A stretch of DNA of 15,401 nucleotides from Deinococcales bacterium (GCA_025359705.1 JANYFS010000054.1:1-15401); one strand, 5' to 3'; shown: positions 7,115-13,850, counted from the stretch's first letter. Notes: generated from the letters alone by a model not told the origin. Numbers and translations are program-made.

Positions 7115-7143
7115 TTGAATTATTTCATTCTGGAATATAATAT
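7115..7143 (+). promoter_or_regulatory. Putative promoter of the TetR-family gene
   Basis: TTGAAT (7115-7120) and TAATAT (7138-7143) are separated by 17 bases, a good fit to a housekeeping promoter. The spacer contains the short palindrome ATTCTGGAAT (7127-7136). The downstream leader carries three tandem ACGAATA units. Both are candidate binding sites for the regulator encoded next. Confidence 0.55.
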
Positions 7144-7160
7144 TTACGATTATATCTTAA

Positions 7161-7181
7161 ACGAATAACGAATAACGAATA
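7161..7181 (+). repeat. Three tandem copies of ACGAATA in the TetR leader
   Basis: Three perfect consecutive copies of the 7-mer ACGAATA lie just downstream of the predicted transcription start of the TetR gene and upstream of its ribosome binding site. The position suits an autoregulatory operator, but tandem direct repeats are not the usual palindromic TetR operator, so slippage or another role is equally possible. Confidence 0.8.
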
Positions 7182-7207
7182 ACCGCTTTAAGTGAGGGTA
7201 TTATAAA

Positions 7208-7789
7208 ATGGCTAGAAAAGTAAAACCCCTCGAGGAAAAACAGCGCCGCGCCACTTTGGTAAAGGCGGCCTATCAAGCCATTTACCAACACGGCTACGCC
7301 ACGGTGACACTCGCAGATATTGCCAAACATGCAGGGGTGAGTAAAGGAACGCTGGTTTATTACTTTGGCAGTAAAGAAAACTTATTTAAACTGGTACTAG
7401 ACCGTTTTGTGCGAACTATTACCTTATCCACTGCCAGAGCCGTGCGCTCGAGGGAAACCCCCCTCGAAAAGCTCGAGGCGTTTGTAAATTACGAGTTTTA
7501 TGGTTTGGAAAATACCAAGCGCTTCTACACCGTTTATTTGGATTTTTTATCGGCAAGTACCAAAGAAAGCGAACTTCGCAAAGTAACCCAGCAGTTTTTT
7601 AAAGACAGCGAAATCCTCGAGATTCAAATCGCTTCACTGGGCAACAAACACGACCTCGAGGCGCATTCTTGGCAAATTCGCGCCCTAGTAGACGGCCTTT
7701 CAATCCGCTTTGTTTTTGATGAAAACGCAGAACTCGAGGTGTACCGCTCGAGGTGTTTGGCAGGAATGCGGGCCTTGTTGGGAATATAA
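7208..7789 (+). CDS. TetR/AcrR-family transcriptional regulator
   Basis: The 193-residue product has the N-terminal TetR helix-turn-helix: basic start, then TVTLADIAKHAGVSKGTLVY (32-51) and YFGSKENLF (52-60), the standard recognition helix and following Tyr-Phe segment. The remaining residues form the helical ligand and dimerisation domain. Its end, ALVDGLSIRFVFDENAELE, resembles the BetI-like C-terminal type. The ATG at 7208 has AGTGAGGG nine bases upstream. It is preceded by its own promoter-like sequence and tandem repeats, and followed after 38 bases by an exported-protein gene that it may control. CTCGAG density is high (7 copies), and most Leu-Glu pairs (PLEE, KLEA, ILEI, DLEA, ELEV) use it. 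The ligand is unknown. Confidence 0.93.
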   Translation: MARKVKPLEEKQRRATLVKAAYQAIYQHGYATVTLADIAKHAGVSKGTLVYYFGSKENLFKLVLDRFVRTITLSTARAVRSRETPLEKLEAFVNYEFYGLENTKRFYTVYLDFLSASTKESELRKVTQQFFKDSEILEIQIASLGNKHDLEAHSWQIRALVDGLSIRFVFDENAELEVYRSRCLAGMRALLGI

Positions 7790-7827
7790 AGTGTTGGGAA
7801 TATGAGTTGAAGCTAAAGAGGTGGAGT

Positions 7828-8340
7828 ATGTATAAAACCCTTGGTTTTTTGGTAATTTTAGCCTTTGGAAGCGCAATTGCTGCCAACTCGAGCCAGTATA
7901 CCGACCTAGACAAATGCAAGTTGCTCGAGGCCAACGAGCAGCAAGAATGGAGCCGTGAACTATGTACAGGTTTGGCGGGCTCTAGTCTCGAGCGCTCCGA
8001 AGGTGATTTGCGCCAAAGCATTACGGTTATTGCCCCCAATCGGCAGGATTTCCCGCTCGAGTTTAGCAATATCAGCGGTGGTTTCTCGACTGTGGGCGGC
8101 AAAGCAGAGTGGAGAGGCGCAATCCTAAAAGGAAAATTTGTTCCTAGCGCCCTTATTGTGCGTTTTAATGTTAGCGAAAACCCCGAGGATAGCAGTAAAA
8201 TCACTTCTTATTTGATTGTAGCCAAGCTTGGCCTCAAACCTTGCATTACCCACAAAATTTTACCAAGCAAAGATCAAAATGTGAAAGCTCGAGCGGCTGC
8301 GGATACGGCTGCCAAGACTGTATGTATGAAGTTTTTTTAA
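7828..8340 (+). CDS. Small exported four-cysteine protein of unknown function
   Basis: The 170-residue product begins with a clear signal peptide (MYKTLGFLVILAFGSAIA, cut about residue 18-20). The mature part has four cysteines (C30, C46, C139, C166), suggesting two disulfides. It has the pattern Y-x-D-L-D-x-C, then C-x-G-x-x-G, S-E-G-D-L-R (57-62), EWRGAILKGKFVPSALIVRF (94-113), and a C-terminal segment ending in T-V-C. From memory, this resembles an uncharacterised exported protein family known mainly from Proteobacteria, but I cannot name it. The ATG at 7828 is chosen over an in-frame ATG at 7753 that lies inside tetR, because AGAGGTGGAG precedes it and the signal peptide starts there. The gene is probably co-transcribed with tetR and ends at a shared terminator. 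Confidence 0.85.
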   Translation: MYKTLGFLVILAFGSAIAANSSQYTDLDKCKLLEANEQQEWSRELCTGLAGSSLERSEGDLRQSITVIAPNRQDFPLEFSNISGGFSTVGGKAEWRGAILKGKFVPSALIVRFNVSENPEDSSKITSYLIVAKLGLKPCITHKILPSKDQNVKARAAADTAAKTVCMKFF

Positions 8341-8360
8341 AGTTGACAAAGATGTAAAAG

Positions 8361-8387
8361 AAAACCGCTCGAGGGCGGTTCTTTTTA
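8361..8387. terminator. Bidirectional intrinsic terminator with a CTCGAG in its hairpin
   Basis: AACCGC (8363-8368) pairs with GCGGTT (8375-8380) across a six-base loop TCGAGG. CTTTTTATG follows on the plus strand and, on the other strand, TTTTCTTTTAC. It lies between two convergent genes and can serve both. The CTCGAG palindrome (8368-8373) forms the top of the stem and the loop. Confidence 0.8.
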
Positions 8388-8419
8388 TGTTTACTGATGT
8401 GTTGCTAGAAAAATGAGAA

Positions 8420-8878
8420 TTAAACACTAAATTGTCGCAAATGATGATCAAAATGCAGGTATTCAAAGCGTTGCCACTCGCGTTCGGTCATTTTGCCTAA
8501 AATCGGATGTGCTTCAATCCATTGTGTGCGGTGAGCAGCTATATCTTGGCACACTCCCAGTAATTTTGCCTTATCTCGAGCAAATTCGGTAGGAGATGTT
8601 CCCTGCTGCTGCTGATCTAGTTCGATAGCGGTTTTAATTCCCTTGGGCCAAGGAATGGGCAAATACAGGCTGCCCCAGCGCATGATGGCTTGTTGAAACT
8701 TGGGTGATGGGGGGTAAGACATATTGCGTTTGCCTATAATTCCCTCGAGCGAATCGGCAAGGTGACAAATGGCCTGATGAGCGGTCATTTTCCCCCATTT
8801 GCGAGGACTATTTGGCTCGAGTTTGGTTAATCGGCGCATGATTTCTGTTGCAACTTCGGGCTGGTCGAAAGTTTTCAT
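8420..8878 (-). CDS. DUF1569-family (DinB-like) protein
   Basis: The 152-residue product matches the DUF1569 pattern, a four-helix DinB/YfiT-like fold often holding a metal through histidines. Visible hallmarks are WGKMTAHQAICHLADSLEG (28-46, with H39 in the HLADS motif), a central hydrophobic PIPWPKG (75-81), and the C-terminal EYLHFDHHLRQF (139-150) with H142, H145 and H146. The ATG at 8878 has GGGAG five bases upstream. The gene is monocistronic: a terminator hairpin of the upstream cassette lies just before it and a bidirectional terminator behind it. The activity of the family is not established; bacillithiol-type transferase or metal-dependent roles are known for relatives only. Confidence 0.85.
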   Translation of the reverse strand: MKTFDQPEVATEIMRRLTKLEPNSPRKWGKMTAHQAICHLADSLEGIIGKRNMSYPPSPKFQQAIMRWGSLYLPIPWPKGIKTAIELDQQQQGTSPTEFARDKAKLLGVCQDIAAHRTQWIEAHPILGKMTEREWQRFEYLHFDHHLRQFSV

Positions 8879-8934
8879 GGTTCTCCCAAATCTGCGGGTT
8901 GAATTGATCTACAGATTTCTTTGTATTATTTGCA

Positions 8935-8946
8935 TTATTGCAATAA
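8935..8946. promoter_or_regulatory. 12-base perfect palindrome upstream of the DUF1569 gene
   Basis: TTATTGCAATAA is a perfect inverted repeat 57 bases upstream of the DUF1569 start codon, in the AT-rich stretch that also forms the T-tract of the neighbouring terminator. It could be an operator in the promoter of that gene. No convincing -35/-10 pair was identified. Confidence 0.3.
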
Positions 8947-8982
8947 AAAATAATGAAGCCAAGGACAAATTACCTTGGCTTC
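8943..8982 (-). terminator. Intrinsic terminator of the PadR-HAAS cassette
   Basis: GAAGCCAAGG (8955-8964) and CCTTGGCTTC (8973-8982) form a perfect 10-base-pair stem with an 8-base loop. Read on the minus strand it is followed by ATTATTTTTTATTG. This ends transcripts arriving from the HAAS-domain gene, whose stop lies 70 bases upstream. Confidence 0.88.
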
Positions 8983-9051
8983 GTGGGTGCTATCTGGGTA
9001 TACTATAGGTATCGAATGGGTATATTTTCAAAATTTATTTAGTAATCTCGA

Positions 9052-10089
9052 TTAACAATCTCGAGGGGGTTCAATATTTACCCCAAAATCTGCAACTTTA
9101 CCTGTATTTTTATAATCTCCAAAATGGACACAAGAGCCTAAGCGGTGTTCGGCATCCACCGCCCGTACTGCAAGGGTTAAATAGCGATCTGGGTGGCTGG
9201 ATATATTTTTAAAGATATTTTTTTCCAATTCTAGGCGCTGTGGGCAATGATTCTGGTTGTCTACAGGAAAACACCCTTTGTATTCGGGGGGCAATGCTAT
9301 AATCATAGCGGTTTCCCATTTGTTTAGGGCCAATGACCCTCGAGGGAAAACCGAGCTTGGCTGTTGTATTCCCAAACCATCTTTGGGGCCAAAGCAAACT
9401 GAATCGATTAGCCAGCCCGATAACTGGGCTTGGATTAAAATTGAATGGTCTAGTAATGGGCTGATCAATCCCTTGAGTTCCAATTGTCCCCCGCATTTTG
9501 CGCTCGAGGGGGAAACTCCAAAAAGCATCGTGAATTCGTGGCGATAATTGGACGGTAAAATATGGCCTTCTGGGTCTATTTGTCCCGAAATAGGTAGATC
9601 GGTATAGTTTACTTTGTCAGCATAACCATCAATAAAGGTTGTCCATTCAAAACCCGTGGCATGTTGGGGTGCGATCAATTTTAGGGCATTGTAATCGGTT
9701 AGATTTTTAAAATGAGGCGTTAAAAGTGTAGCCAATTCGGATGTACCTAATGAAATATGCGTCACGATAGAATCTTTGGCAAATAGATTATCTTTGGCCC
9801 ACCAAAGCCCCAATCCCAAAACTGCACAGCCCAGAACTGCCCAGCCCAATGTGTAGGTAAAAACGTGTCCCAGAAAAGCACGGTTGGTTGGCTCTGGCAG
9901 GCCCATTTCGGACACCGCCACATGCTCCGCCTCTGCTCGCGTGAAACCTTGCCCCTCGAGCATCCGAATCCGCTCGAGGACGTGAACCCGCAGTTCTGCG
10001 GCAGTGTCTAGGCGGGTGTTTTTGGGCAAGCCACGGGTGCAAAGCCAAATGTAGCGATTCAGTGAAAGTTTTTTGCTGCGTCCACTCAT
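9052..10089 (-). CDS. HAAS-type (permease-prefix-like) single-pass membrane protein
   Basis: The 345-residue product opens with a helical domain (about 10-75) containing YIWLCTRGLPKNTRLDTAAE, an Arg/Glu-rich helix, and GFTRAEAEHVAVSEMGLPEP. This is the pattern of the HAAS/permease-prefix domain that often accompanies PadR regulators. One transmembrane helix follows (about 77-97, LGWAVLGCAVLGLGLWW). The remaining ~245 residues, with several cysteines, would lie outside the cytoplasm and match no family I know. The ATG at 10089 overlaps the stop of the preceding gene as ATGA. The HAAS domain is thought to link PadR-type regulation to membrane partners; that this one does so is inference. It is the last gene of the cassette and a strong terminator follows. 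Five CTCGAG copies, two adjacent in the HAAS part. Confidence 0.75.
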   Translation of the reverse strand: MSGRSKKLSLNRYIWLCTRGLPKNTRLDTAAELRVHVLERIRMLEGQGFTRAEAEHVAVSEMGLPEPTNRAFLGHVFTYTLGWAVLGCAVLGLGLWWAKDNLFAKDSIVTHISLGTSELATLLTPHFKNLTDYNALKLIAPQHATGFEWTTFIDGYADKVNYTDLPISGQIDPEGHILPSNYRHEFTMLFGVSPSSAKCGGQLELKGLISPLLDHSILIQAQLSGWLIDSVCFGPKDGLGIQQPSSVFPRGSLALNKWETAMIIALPPEYKGCFPVDNQNHCPQRLELEKNIFKNISSHPDRYLTLAVRAVDAEHRLGSCVHFGDYKNTGKVADFGVNIEPPRDC

Positions 10090-10739
10090 TTAGTGCAGTC
10101 TAAATTGATTTTAAAACTTGGATTTTTGCGATTAAAGATTACGCCTTTTGATTTTAAATGTGGCGATATTTTATTGAAACCCAGCTCGAGTAGTAAATGA
10201 TGGGGTTTTTGGTTGGTGTTCATATTTTTGGGAACGGGAAACGGATATAAAAAGTTAATCTTATAGCTAAGTGTACCCGACTTGGGCAAGGCTTCAAAAA
10301 GCAAATCTTCTGTACCCAAAGGTTCTGCACCCAGAGTAGTGCCATCTGCAAAAGTGACTTGAATTCCCTTAGCAATGTCGCTAAAGCCCGCATCGGCAAG
10401 TCGGGTGGCGATTTGGGTTTCGTTTTTCACCTCGAGGCTAATGCTCCAAGCGGGAAAATTGGGAGCATCATTTAGGGCATATATGTGCTCAATTTGAGTA
10501 ACCTTAACCTGCCAAACTCCGTTGGAAAGAGGTTGGTTGATACACCCCTCGAGCGCGTTTTTTTCGGCGGCTCTGCTTAAAGTAGGGTCGATATTAAAAT
10601 TGGCCTTTAAGGTAGTGCCATTGGAAAGCGCAATGAGAAAGCTAGGTTGTGAACTCGAGGTTGCAAGCGAAGTTCCCAGTAAAGAGAATAGAACGAGCAG
10701 TGGATATTTCAGAGTTATTATCTTGGTCTTTCCACTCAT
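10086..10739 (-). CDS. Exported protein of unknown function in the PadR cassette
   Basis: The 217-residue product has a signal-peptide-like N-terminus: basic MSGKTKIITLK, a hydrophobic stretch YPLLVLFSLLGTSLA, then a likely cleavage near residue 26. The mature part looks beta-rich (for example WQVKVTQIEHIYAL, AWSISLEVKN, GIQVTFADGTTLG), with two cysteines. No family was recognised. The start at 10739 overlaps the PadR stop as ATGA; longer in-frame starts would run through padR and are rejected. Its own stop overlaps the next start as ATGA. Its N-terminus (MSGKTK) resembles that of the next gene (MSGRSK), though the rest does not. The tight coupling suggests it works with the HAAS membrane protein, perhaps as an extracellular partner. 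Confidence 0.75.
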   Translation of the reverse strand: MSGKTKIITLKYPLLVLFSLLGTSLATSSSQPSFLIALSNGTTLKANFNIDPTLSRAAEKNALEGCINQPLSNGVWQVKVTQIEHIYALNDAPNFPAWSISLEVKNETQIATRLADAGFSDIAKGIQVTFADGTTLGAEPLGTEDLLFEALPKSGTLSYKINFLYPFPVPKNMNTNQKPHHLLLELGFNKISPHLKSKGVIFNRKNPSFKINLDCTK

Positions 10740-11074
10740 AACGTGCGTCCTTTCAGGCCCAACAAAGCATCCAACCCACTGCGAAGGTCGCCCCACTCGA
10801 GTTTTTTGCGCTCGAGCTGAGCCAATCCTGTTTCGGTGATCTGGTACACCTTGCGCGGCGCACCCCCCACGCTCGAGGGTTGCCATTCGGATTCGATGCA
10901 GCCAGCATCCACCAGTTTGTGCAGGCTGGGGTAGAGGCTGCCTTCTTTGAATTGAAACAGCCCGCTCGAGCCTTCTTCTACCGCTTTCAAAATTTCCAGC
11001 CCGTACATGGGGCGGCGCTCGAGGGCCGAAAGCAAGACCAGCTCGAGGGTTCCTTGTTTGAGGTTTTTATCCAT
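10736..11074 (-). CDS. PadR-family transcriptional regulator
   Basis: The 112-residue product matches the PadR winged-helix family in length and pattern: KQGTLELVLLSALERRPMYG (6-25), FKEGSLYPSLHKLVDAG (43-59), and the wing GGAPRKVYQITETGLAQL (75-92). PadR proteins usually bind DNA as dimers and repress their own operon until a ligand or stress signal arrives. The ATG at 11074 has GGAGGG seven bases upstream; an upstream in-frame start at 11170 gives a non-family extension and is rejected. The stop overlaps the next start (ATGA), so it heads a three-gene unit. A 13-base direct repeat lies just upstream. It contains six CTCGAG copies, one of the highest densities in the window. Confidence 0.92.
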   Translation of the reverse strand: MDKNLKQGTLELVLLSALERRPMYGLEILKAVEEGSSGLFQFKEGSLYPSLHKLVDAGCIESEWQPSSVGGAPRKVYQITETGLAQLERKKLEWGDLRSGLDALLGLKGRTL

Positions 11075-11110
11075 GTGCCAACCCTCCGTAAGCAACAAAT
11101 ACCAACTTGA

Positions 11111-11148
11111 GCTACATAGTTGCGTAAGTAACTCGGCTACATAGTTGC
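11111..11148. promoter_or_regulatory. 13-base direct repeat, candidate operator of the PadR cassette
   Basis: GCTACATAGTTGC occurs perfectly at 11111-11123 and again at 11136-11148, a 25-base period, 37 bases upstream of the padR start codon. The similarity continues for a few bases (both are followed by two variable bases and AAG). The period is near two and a half helical turns. The location fits a binding site for PadR itself, but known PadR operators are usually inverted repeats, so the assignment is tentative. Confidence 0.5.
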
Positions 11149-11225
11149 ACAAGATAGCCCCTCGAGTCAAGGGGTGGGGGGTTGGAGAGGTGCTTGAGGG
11201 AGTGGGACTGGGTAAACGTGATGAA

Positions 11226-12587
11226 TCAGTTGGTAGTGATTCCTGTTAGTTCTCCAATATCGTAATAAAGAACTTGATATTTTTTCTCGATCTGGCTATG
11301 TGCGGGAAGTGTTCCCAAAAGACTTAACCCTTTGGCAGTTCTGTTCGCCCCTTCCACTGAAATATTGGATCTAACTTGCTCGAGCCTTTCTAGGTATTCG
11401 TAAGGAATCGCTCGAGATTTAGTATTTTTGAACTGCAAAGTAATTGTGAAAGTGGTATAGGTATAAATGCGTTGCATTTTGCCATAAATCTTCTTTTTGG
11501 TTGAATTGACTGACTTGACATATCGAATGTATCTCAAATCGGGGTCTTGACCGATTTGTAAATCGCGTTCTTCAAAGGCAGTAAGATCGGGCAATGTTTG
11601 GCTGCCAACTACCTTACCTGCATCTCGGACGGTAGCGATTCCAGAGGGCAAGAGGATATTGCTACTTAAGCGATATAGACGTTGAAATTTTCCTTGTACA
11701 AACCCGCTATAAAATTCTGTCTCGAGACGCGCAACACGCTTGACCGTTACTATTGGCTCGAGAAAAGGGAGGCTGTACATTGAATTGGTGGGTAAAGTAT
11801 AGCCTCGATTGAGTGTATAGCTATAGATCCCTTGTTGTTCGCTTCCCACACTAACTTGAGGAGCATATGTACGGTTCGTAGGAGTTACACCTACTGAGGG
11901 AGCGGGGGTCATATCTGCTTTTAATCTTGCTTGATCATATACATTTTGCTCCGCACCATTCGAGCTAACCAATTGAACCTGTCCTGCAATCAATTCACTC
12001 GAGTCTACTTTTAATGTGGCTTCGTGATTGGTAATATCGGCCCATGCCTCGAGGGTGGAGCCGTTATCAGTGACACTGAGGACGTAGCGCGGCTGCCAAC
12101 TGATCCCCCTGGTGATCAGCGAAACGGTGGCGGGGCCAGAGCTAGCGGTGGTGTAGCGGTAGCGCACGGTGCTTGCCAAATTGGGTAGGGGAGGTTTGGC
12201 AAACTCGAGCTGCGCCAAGCTGATGCCAGTGCGAAAACGCAGGGTTTTCAGATCCTGCACCAAGCCGTCGGATGCCCGAATCAGGCGCACTGCGCGGACT
12301 TGTCCTGCTTCTCGCAGGTAAACCACTTGCCCCTCAAACCGCTCGAGGGAACCTTTGCCAGTGTTCACCGTTTGCAACCTCGAGAGAACTTTGGGGCCAC
12401 TGAGGTACAGCGAACCTCCCACCATATTGCCCAACTGCACCTGTGAAAAATTCAGCTCGAGCAGGCGGTTTTGGATTTGTACAGGGCGGCGGATTTCGGT
12501 AAATTCGGGATAAATTCGCAGGGTGACGGCTTGGGCGCAGGGGAGCAGTAGGCCGCATAACACCACATTCAAAACAGTTTGATTCAT
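11226..12587 (-). CDS. Exported DUF4139-domain protein
   Basis: The 453-residue product has a signal peptide (MNQTVLNVVLCGLLLPCAQA, about 1-20) and a long beta-rich body. The segment TRGISWQPRYVLSV (159-172), followed by LEAWADITNHEATLKVDSSE (179-198) and an AGQVQLVSS strand, is the typical DUF4139 opening. The family function is unknown. Related proteins occur in Deinococcus, and an envelope role is likely from export alone. The ATG at 12587 is preferred to a longer frame starting at 12674, because the signal peptide begins there and a TACACT -10-like element lies six bases upstream (leaderless). The extension would also overlap the divergent operon promoter. No terminator is obvious in the 151 bases before padR. 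Ten CTCGAG copies. Confidence 0.88.
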   Translation of the reverse strand: MNQTVLNVVLCGLLLPCAQAVTLRIYPEFTEIRRPVQIQNRLLELNFSQVQLGNMVGGSLYLSGPKVLSRLQTVNTGKGSLERFEGQVVYLREAGQVRAVRLIRASDGLVQDLKTLRFRTGISLAQLEFAKPPLPNLASTVRYRYTTASSGPATVSLITRGISWQPRYVLSVTDNGSTLEAWADITNHEATLKVDSSELIAGQVQLVSSNGAEQNVYDQARLKADMTPAPSVGVTPTNRTYAPQVSVGSEQQGIYSYTLNRGYTLPTNSMYSLPFLEPIVTVKRVARLETEFYSGFVQGKFQRLYRLSSNILLPSGIATVRDAGKVVGSQTLPDLTAFEERDLQIGQDPDLRYIRYVKSVNSTKKKIYGKMQRIYTYTTFTITLQFKNTKSRAIPYEYLERLEQVRSNISVEGANRTAKGLSLLGTLPAHSQIEKKYQVLYYDIGELTGITTN

Positions 12588-12599
12588 GGCTCGAGTGTA
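12588..12599 (-). promoter_or_regulatory. Putative leaderless -10 element of the DUF4139 gene overlapping CTCGAG
   Basis: Minus-strand TACACT (12594-12599) is followed by six bases and the ATG at 12587. Fourteen of 15 bases match the arrangement before deoB (TANACTCGAGCCATG). As there, the last two bases of the hexamer belong to a CTCGAG palindrome (12590-12595). No clear -35 box. Confidence 0.45.
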
Positions 12600-12636
12600 A
12601 CGGATCTGACCTTGGCATACCCCTTGTAAAGCCCCC

Positions 12637-12679
12637 TTGACAAAAAGTACAGCATCCCTTACTCTGGATGTCAAGGAGG
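12637..12679 (+). promoter_or_regulatory. Promoter and ribosome binding site of the membrane-protein/Xre operon
   Basis: TTGACA (12637-12642), a 17-base spacer and TACTCT (12660-12665) make a near-consensus promoter. AAGGAGG (12673-12679) lies six bases before the ATG at 12686 and decides that start over the in-frame ATG at 12668. The element sits back to back with the DUF4139 promoter in a 98-base divergent gap. Confidence 0.8.
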
Positions 12680-12685
12680 CTTTAC

Positions 12686-13111
12686 ATGATGGCGCAACCA
12701 GAAGAATCTAAACATAAATCGGTACGTGAGCAGCGGGTCGCTCGAGCGATGAACCGTGGCTTGGTGGGTGTAGTTAGCCTCGCTGTATTGGGTTTAATTA
12801 CGGGTTTTATTGCCAGAGCCAATGGAAATGATTTTTTGAGCGGCTTTCAAACCGCCCTGATGACGCTGCTACCGTGGGCAGTAGTATTGATGGTTTGGCG
12901 GGGCTACAAACAAATGGACGAATATGGTAAACACAACCTACTGCGTGCCTCGAGCGTGTCTTTTGTAGTGGTGATGCTGCTCTCTCAAACGTATTTCCCG
13001 CTCGAGCAAGCACTTAAACTTCCTGCTATGCCACTATGGATTTTGTGGGTGGTGGGTTGGACCGTGTGGGGAATGAGTTTGGCTGTACAAAACCGCTCGA
13101 GAGGAGCATAA
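12686..13111 (+). CDS. Four-helix membrane protein, first of a paralogous pair
   Basis: The 141-residue product has a charged cytoplasmic-looking N-terminus (MMAQPEESKHKSVREQRVAR) and four predicted transmembrane helices (about 25-44, 53-71, 88-104, 115-134). Between helices two and three is a conserved-looking amphipathic stretch GYKQMDEYGKHN (73-84). It resembles, from memory, small integral membrane proteins encoded beside YozG-like Xre regulators in many bacteria. The next gene is a paralogue: both begin MMA, share REQ-[RK]-V-x-R, and have a x-Y-x-Q-x-[ML]-DE loop. The start at 12686 follows AAGGAGG. It ends one base before the next start, so the pair is coupled. The biochemical role is unknown; a two-subunit membrane assembly or sensor is a guess. 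Confidence 0.82.
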   Translation: MMAQPEESKHKSVREQRVARAMNRGLVGVVSLAVLGLITGFIARANGNDFLSGFQTALMTLLPWAVVLMVWRGYKQMDEYGKHNLLRASSVSFVVVMLLSQTYFPLEQALKLPAMPLWILWVVGWTVWGMSLAVQNRSRGA

Positions 13112-13112
13112 G

Positions 13113-13529
13113 ATGATGGCAAAAAGTGATAAAAAGCCCACTCGAGAGCAAAAAGTCACCCGAATGTCCATTCGCTGGACAGTGGTTTTGGTGGTGATCG
13201 CAACCATTGGTGGATTTTTGGTGGGCGTAGGAGAAGTGACCCACCTGAGTTGGTTGCGGGTTATGGGTGGTGTATTGGCAACGGGTTACGTAGGTGGGTC
13301 TATGGTTTTTGTAGTGCGTTATTATCAGGCACTGGATGAGCAAGTACGCCAGAGAAATATGGAAGCGGGTGCAATTGGAATGGTTATGCTGGTGTTTTCG
13401 GCCCTGATCTACCTTTTGGGGGATATATTTGGAATGAATCTACCTAATCCATCGGTGTATTTTTTGTTGTATTACGCCATGACGCTTTATTTGCTTTCTT
13501 ACATGGTTCTGTGGTGGCGCTCGAGGTGA
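13113..13529 (+). CDS. Four-helix membrane protein, second of a paralogous pair
   Basis: The 138-residue product again has a basic N-terminus (MMAKSDKKPTREQKVTRMS) and four hydrophobic helices (about 21-40, 48-69, 85-104, 114-134). The loop RYYQALDEQVRQRNMEAGA (69-87) matches the DE-containing loop of the upstream protein, and fits a motif I recall in small membrane proteins next to Xre regulators. GAGGAG six bases before the ATG is a good ribosome binding site; the start lies one base after the previous stop. The Xre gene follows after four bases. Only two CTCGAG copies occur, at its two ends. The function is unknown. Confidence 0.82.
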   Translation: MMAKSDKKPTREQKVTRMSIRWTVVLVVIATIGGFLVGVGEVTHLSWLRVMGGVLATGYVGGSMVFVVRYYQALDEQVRQRNMEAGAIGMVMLVFSALIYLLGDIFGMNLPNPSVYFLLYYAMTLYLLSYMVLWWRSR

Positions 13530-13533
13530 GGGT

Positions 13534-13755
13534 ATGGAGAATATGAAGAACCGCATTAAAGTATTGCGTGCCGAGCGCAATTGGACTCAAGCCGATCTCG
13601 CGGATGCGCTCGAGGTGTCACGGCAAACCATCAACGCCCTCGAGACAGGAAAGTACGACCCCAGTTTGCCCTTGGCTTTTCGGATTTCGCAGTTGTTCCA
13701 AACCCCGCTCGAGGGCATTTTTGACCCCGAACTCGAGCCAGTAAAGTTGCCCTAA
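13534..13755 (+). CDS. Xre-family (YozG-like) helix-turn-helix regulator
   Basis: The 73-residue product is almost entirely a Cro/CI-type helix-turn-helix domain: NRIKVLRAERNWTQADLADA (6-25), the recognition helix VSRQTINALETGKYDPSLPL (28-47), then AFRISQLF and a short acidic C-terminal tail. It closely fits the compact YozG/Xre type that usually regulates its own membrane-protein operon. The start at 13534 is preceded by GGTGAGG; the ATG at 13543 (MKNR) is an equally plausible start with GGAG in front. It follows the second membrane protein after four bases, so all three are on one mRNA. Four CTCGAG copies fall in 222 bases, all read as Leu-Glu, among the highest densities here. It may also control the ABC exporter downstream. 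Confidence 0.92.
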   Translation: MENMKNRIKVLRAERNWTQADLADALEVSRQTINALETGKYDPSLPLAFRISQLFQTPLEGIFDPELEPVKLP

Positions 13756-13808
13756 CCCCAACCCTTCAATCCAACACAGTACACACTTTCCCACAAGGAT
13801 CGTGCTGC

Positions 13809-13836
13809 AAAAACACACGCTAAAAAACACACGTTA
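13809..13836 (+). repeat. Two tandem 14-base units before the ABC exporter gene
   Basis: Two adjacent copies of AAAAACACACGYTA (Y is C in the first and T in the second) end 14 bases before the natA-like start and just upstream of its ribosome binding site (GCAGGAG, 13839-13845). The 95-base gap between the Xre gene and this gene has no clear terminator. The repeat could be an operator or leader element for the exporter. Confidence 0.6.
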
Positions 13837-13850
13837 AAGCAGGAGAAAAC

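Noticed and set aside
12588..12674. 29-codon N-terminal extension of the DUF4139 protein to 12674
   Set aside because: It would bury the signal peptide inside the protein and overlap the divergent promoter; the ATG at 12587 fits better.
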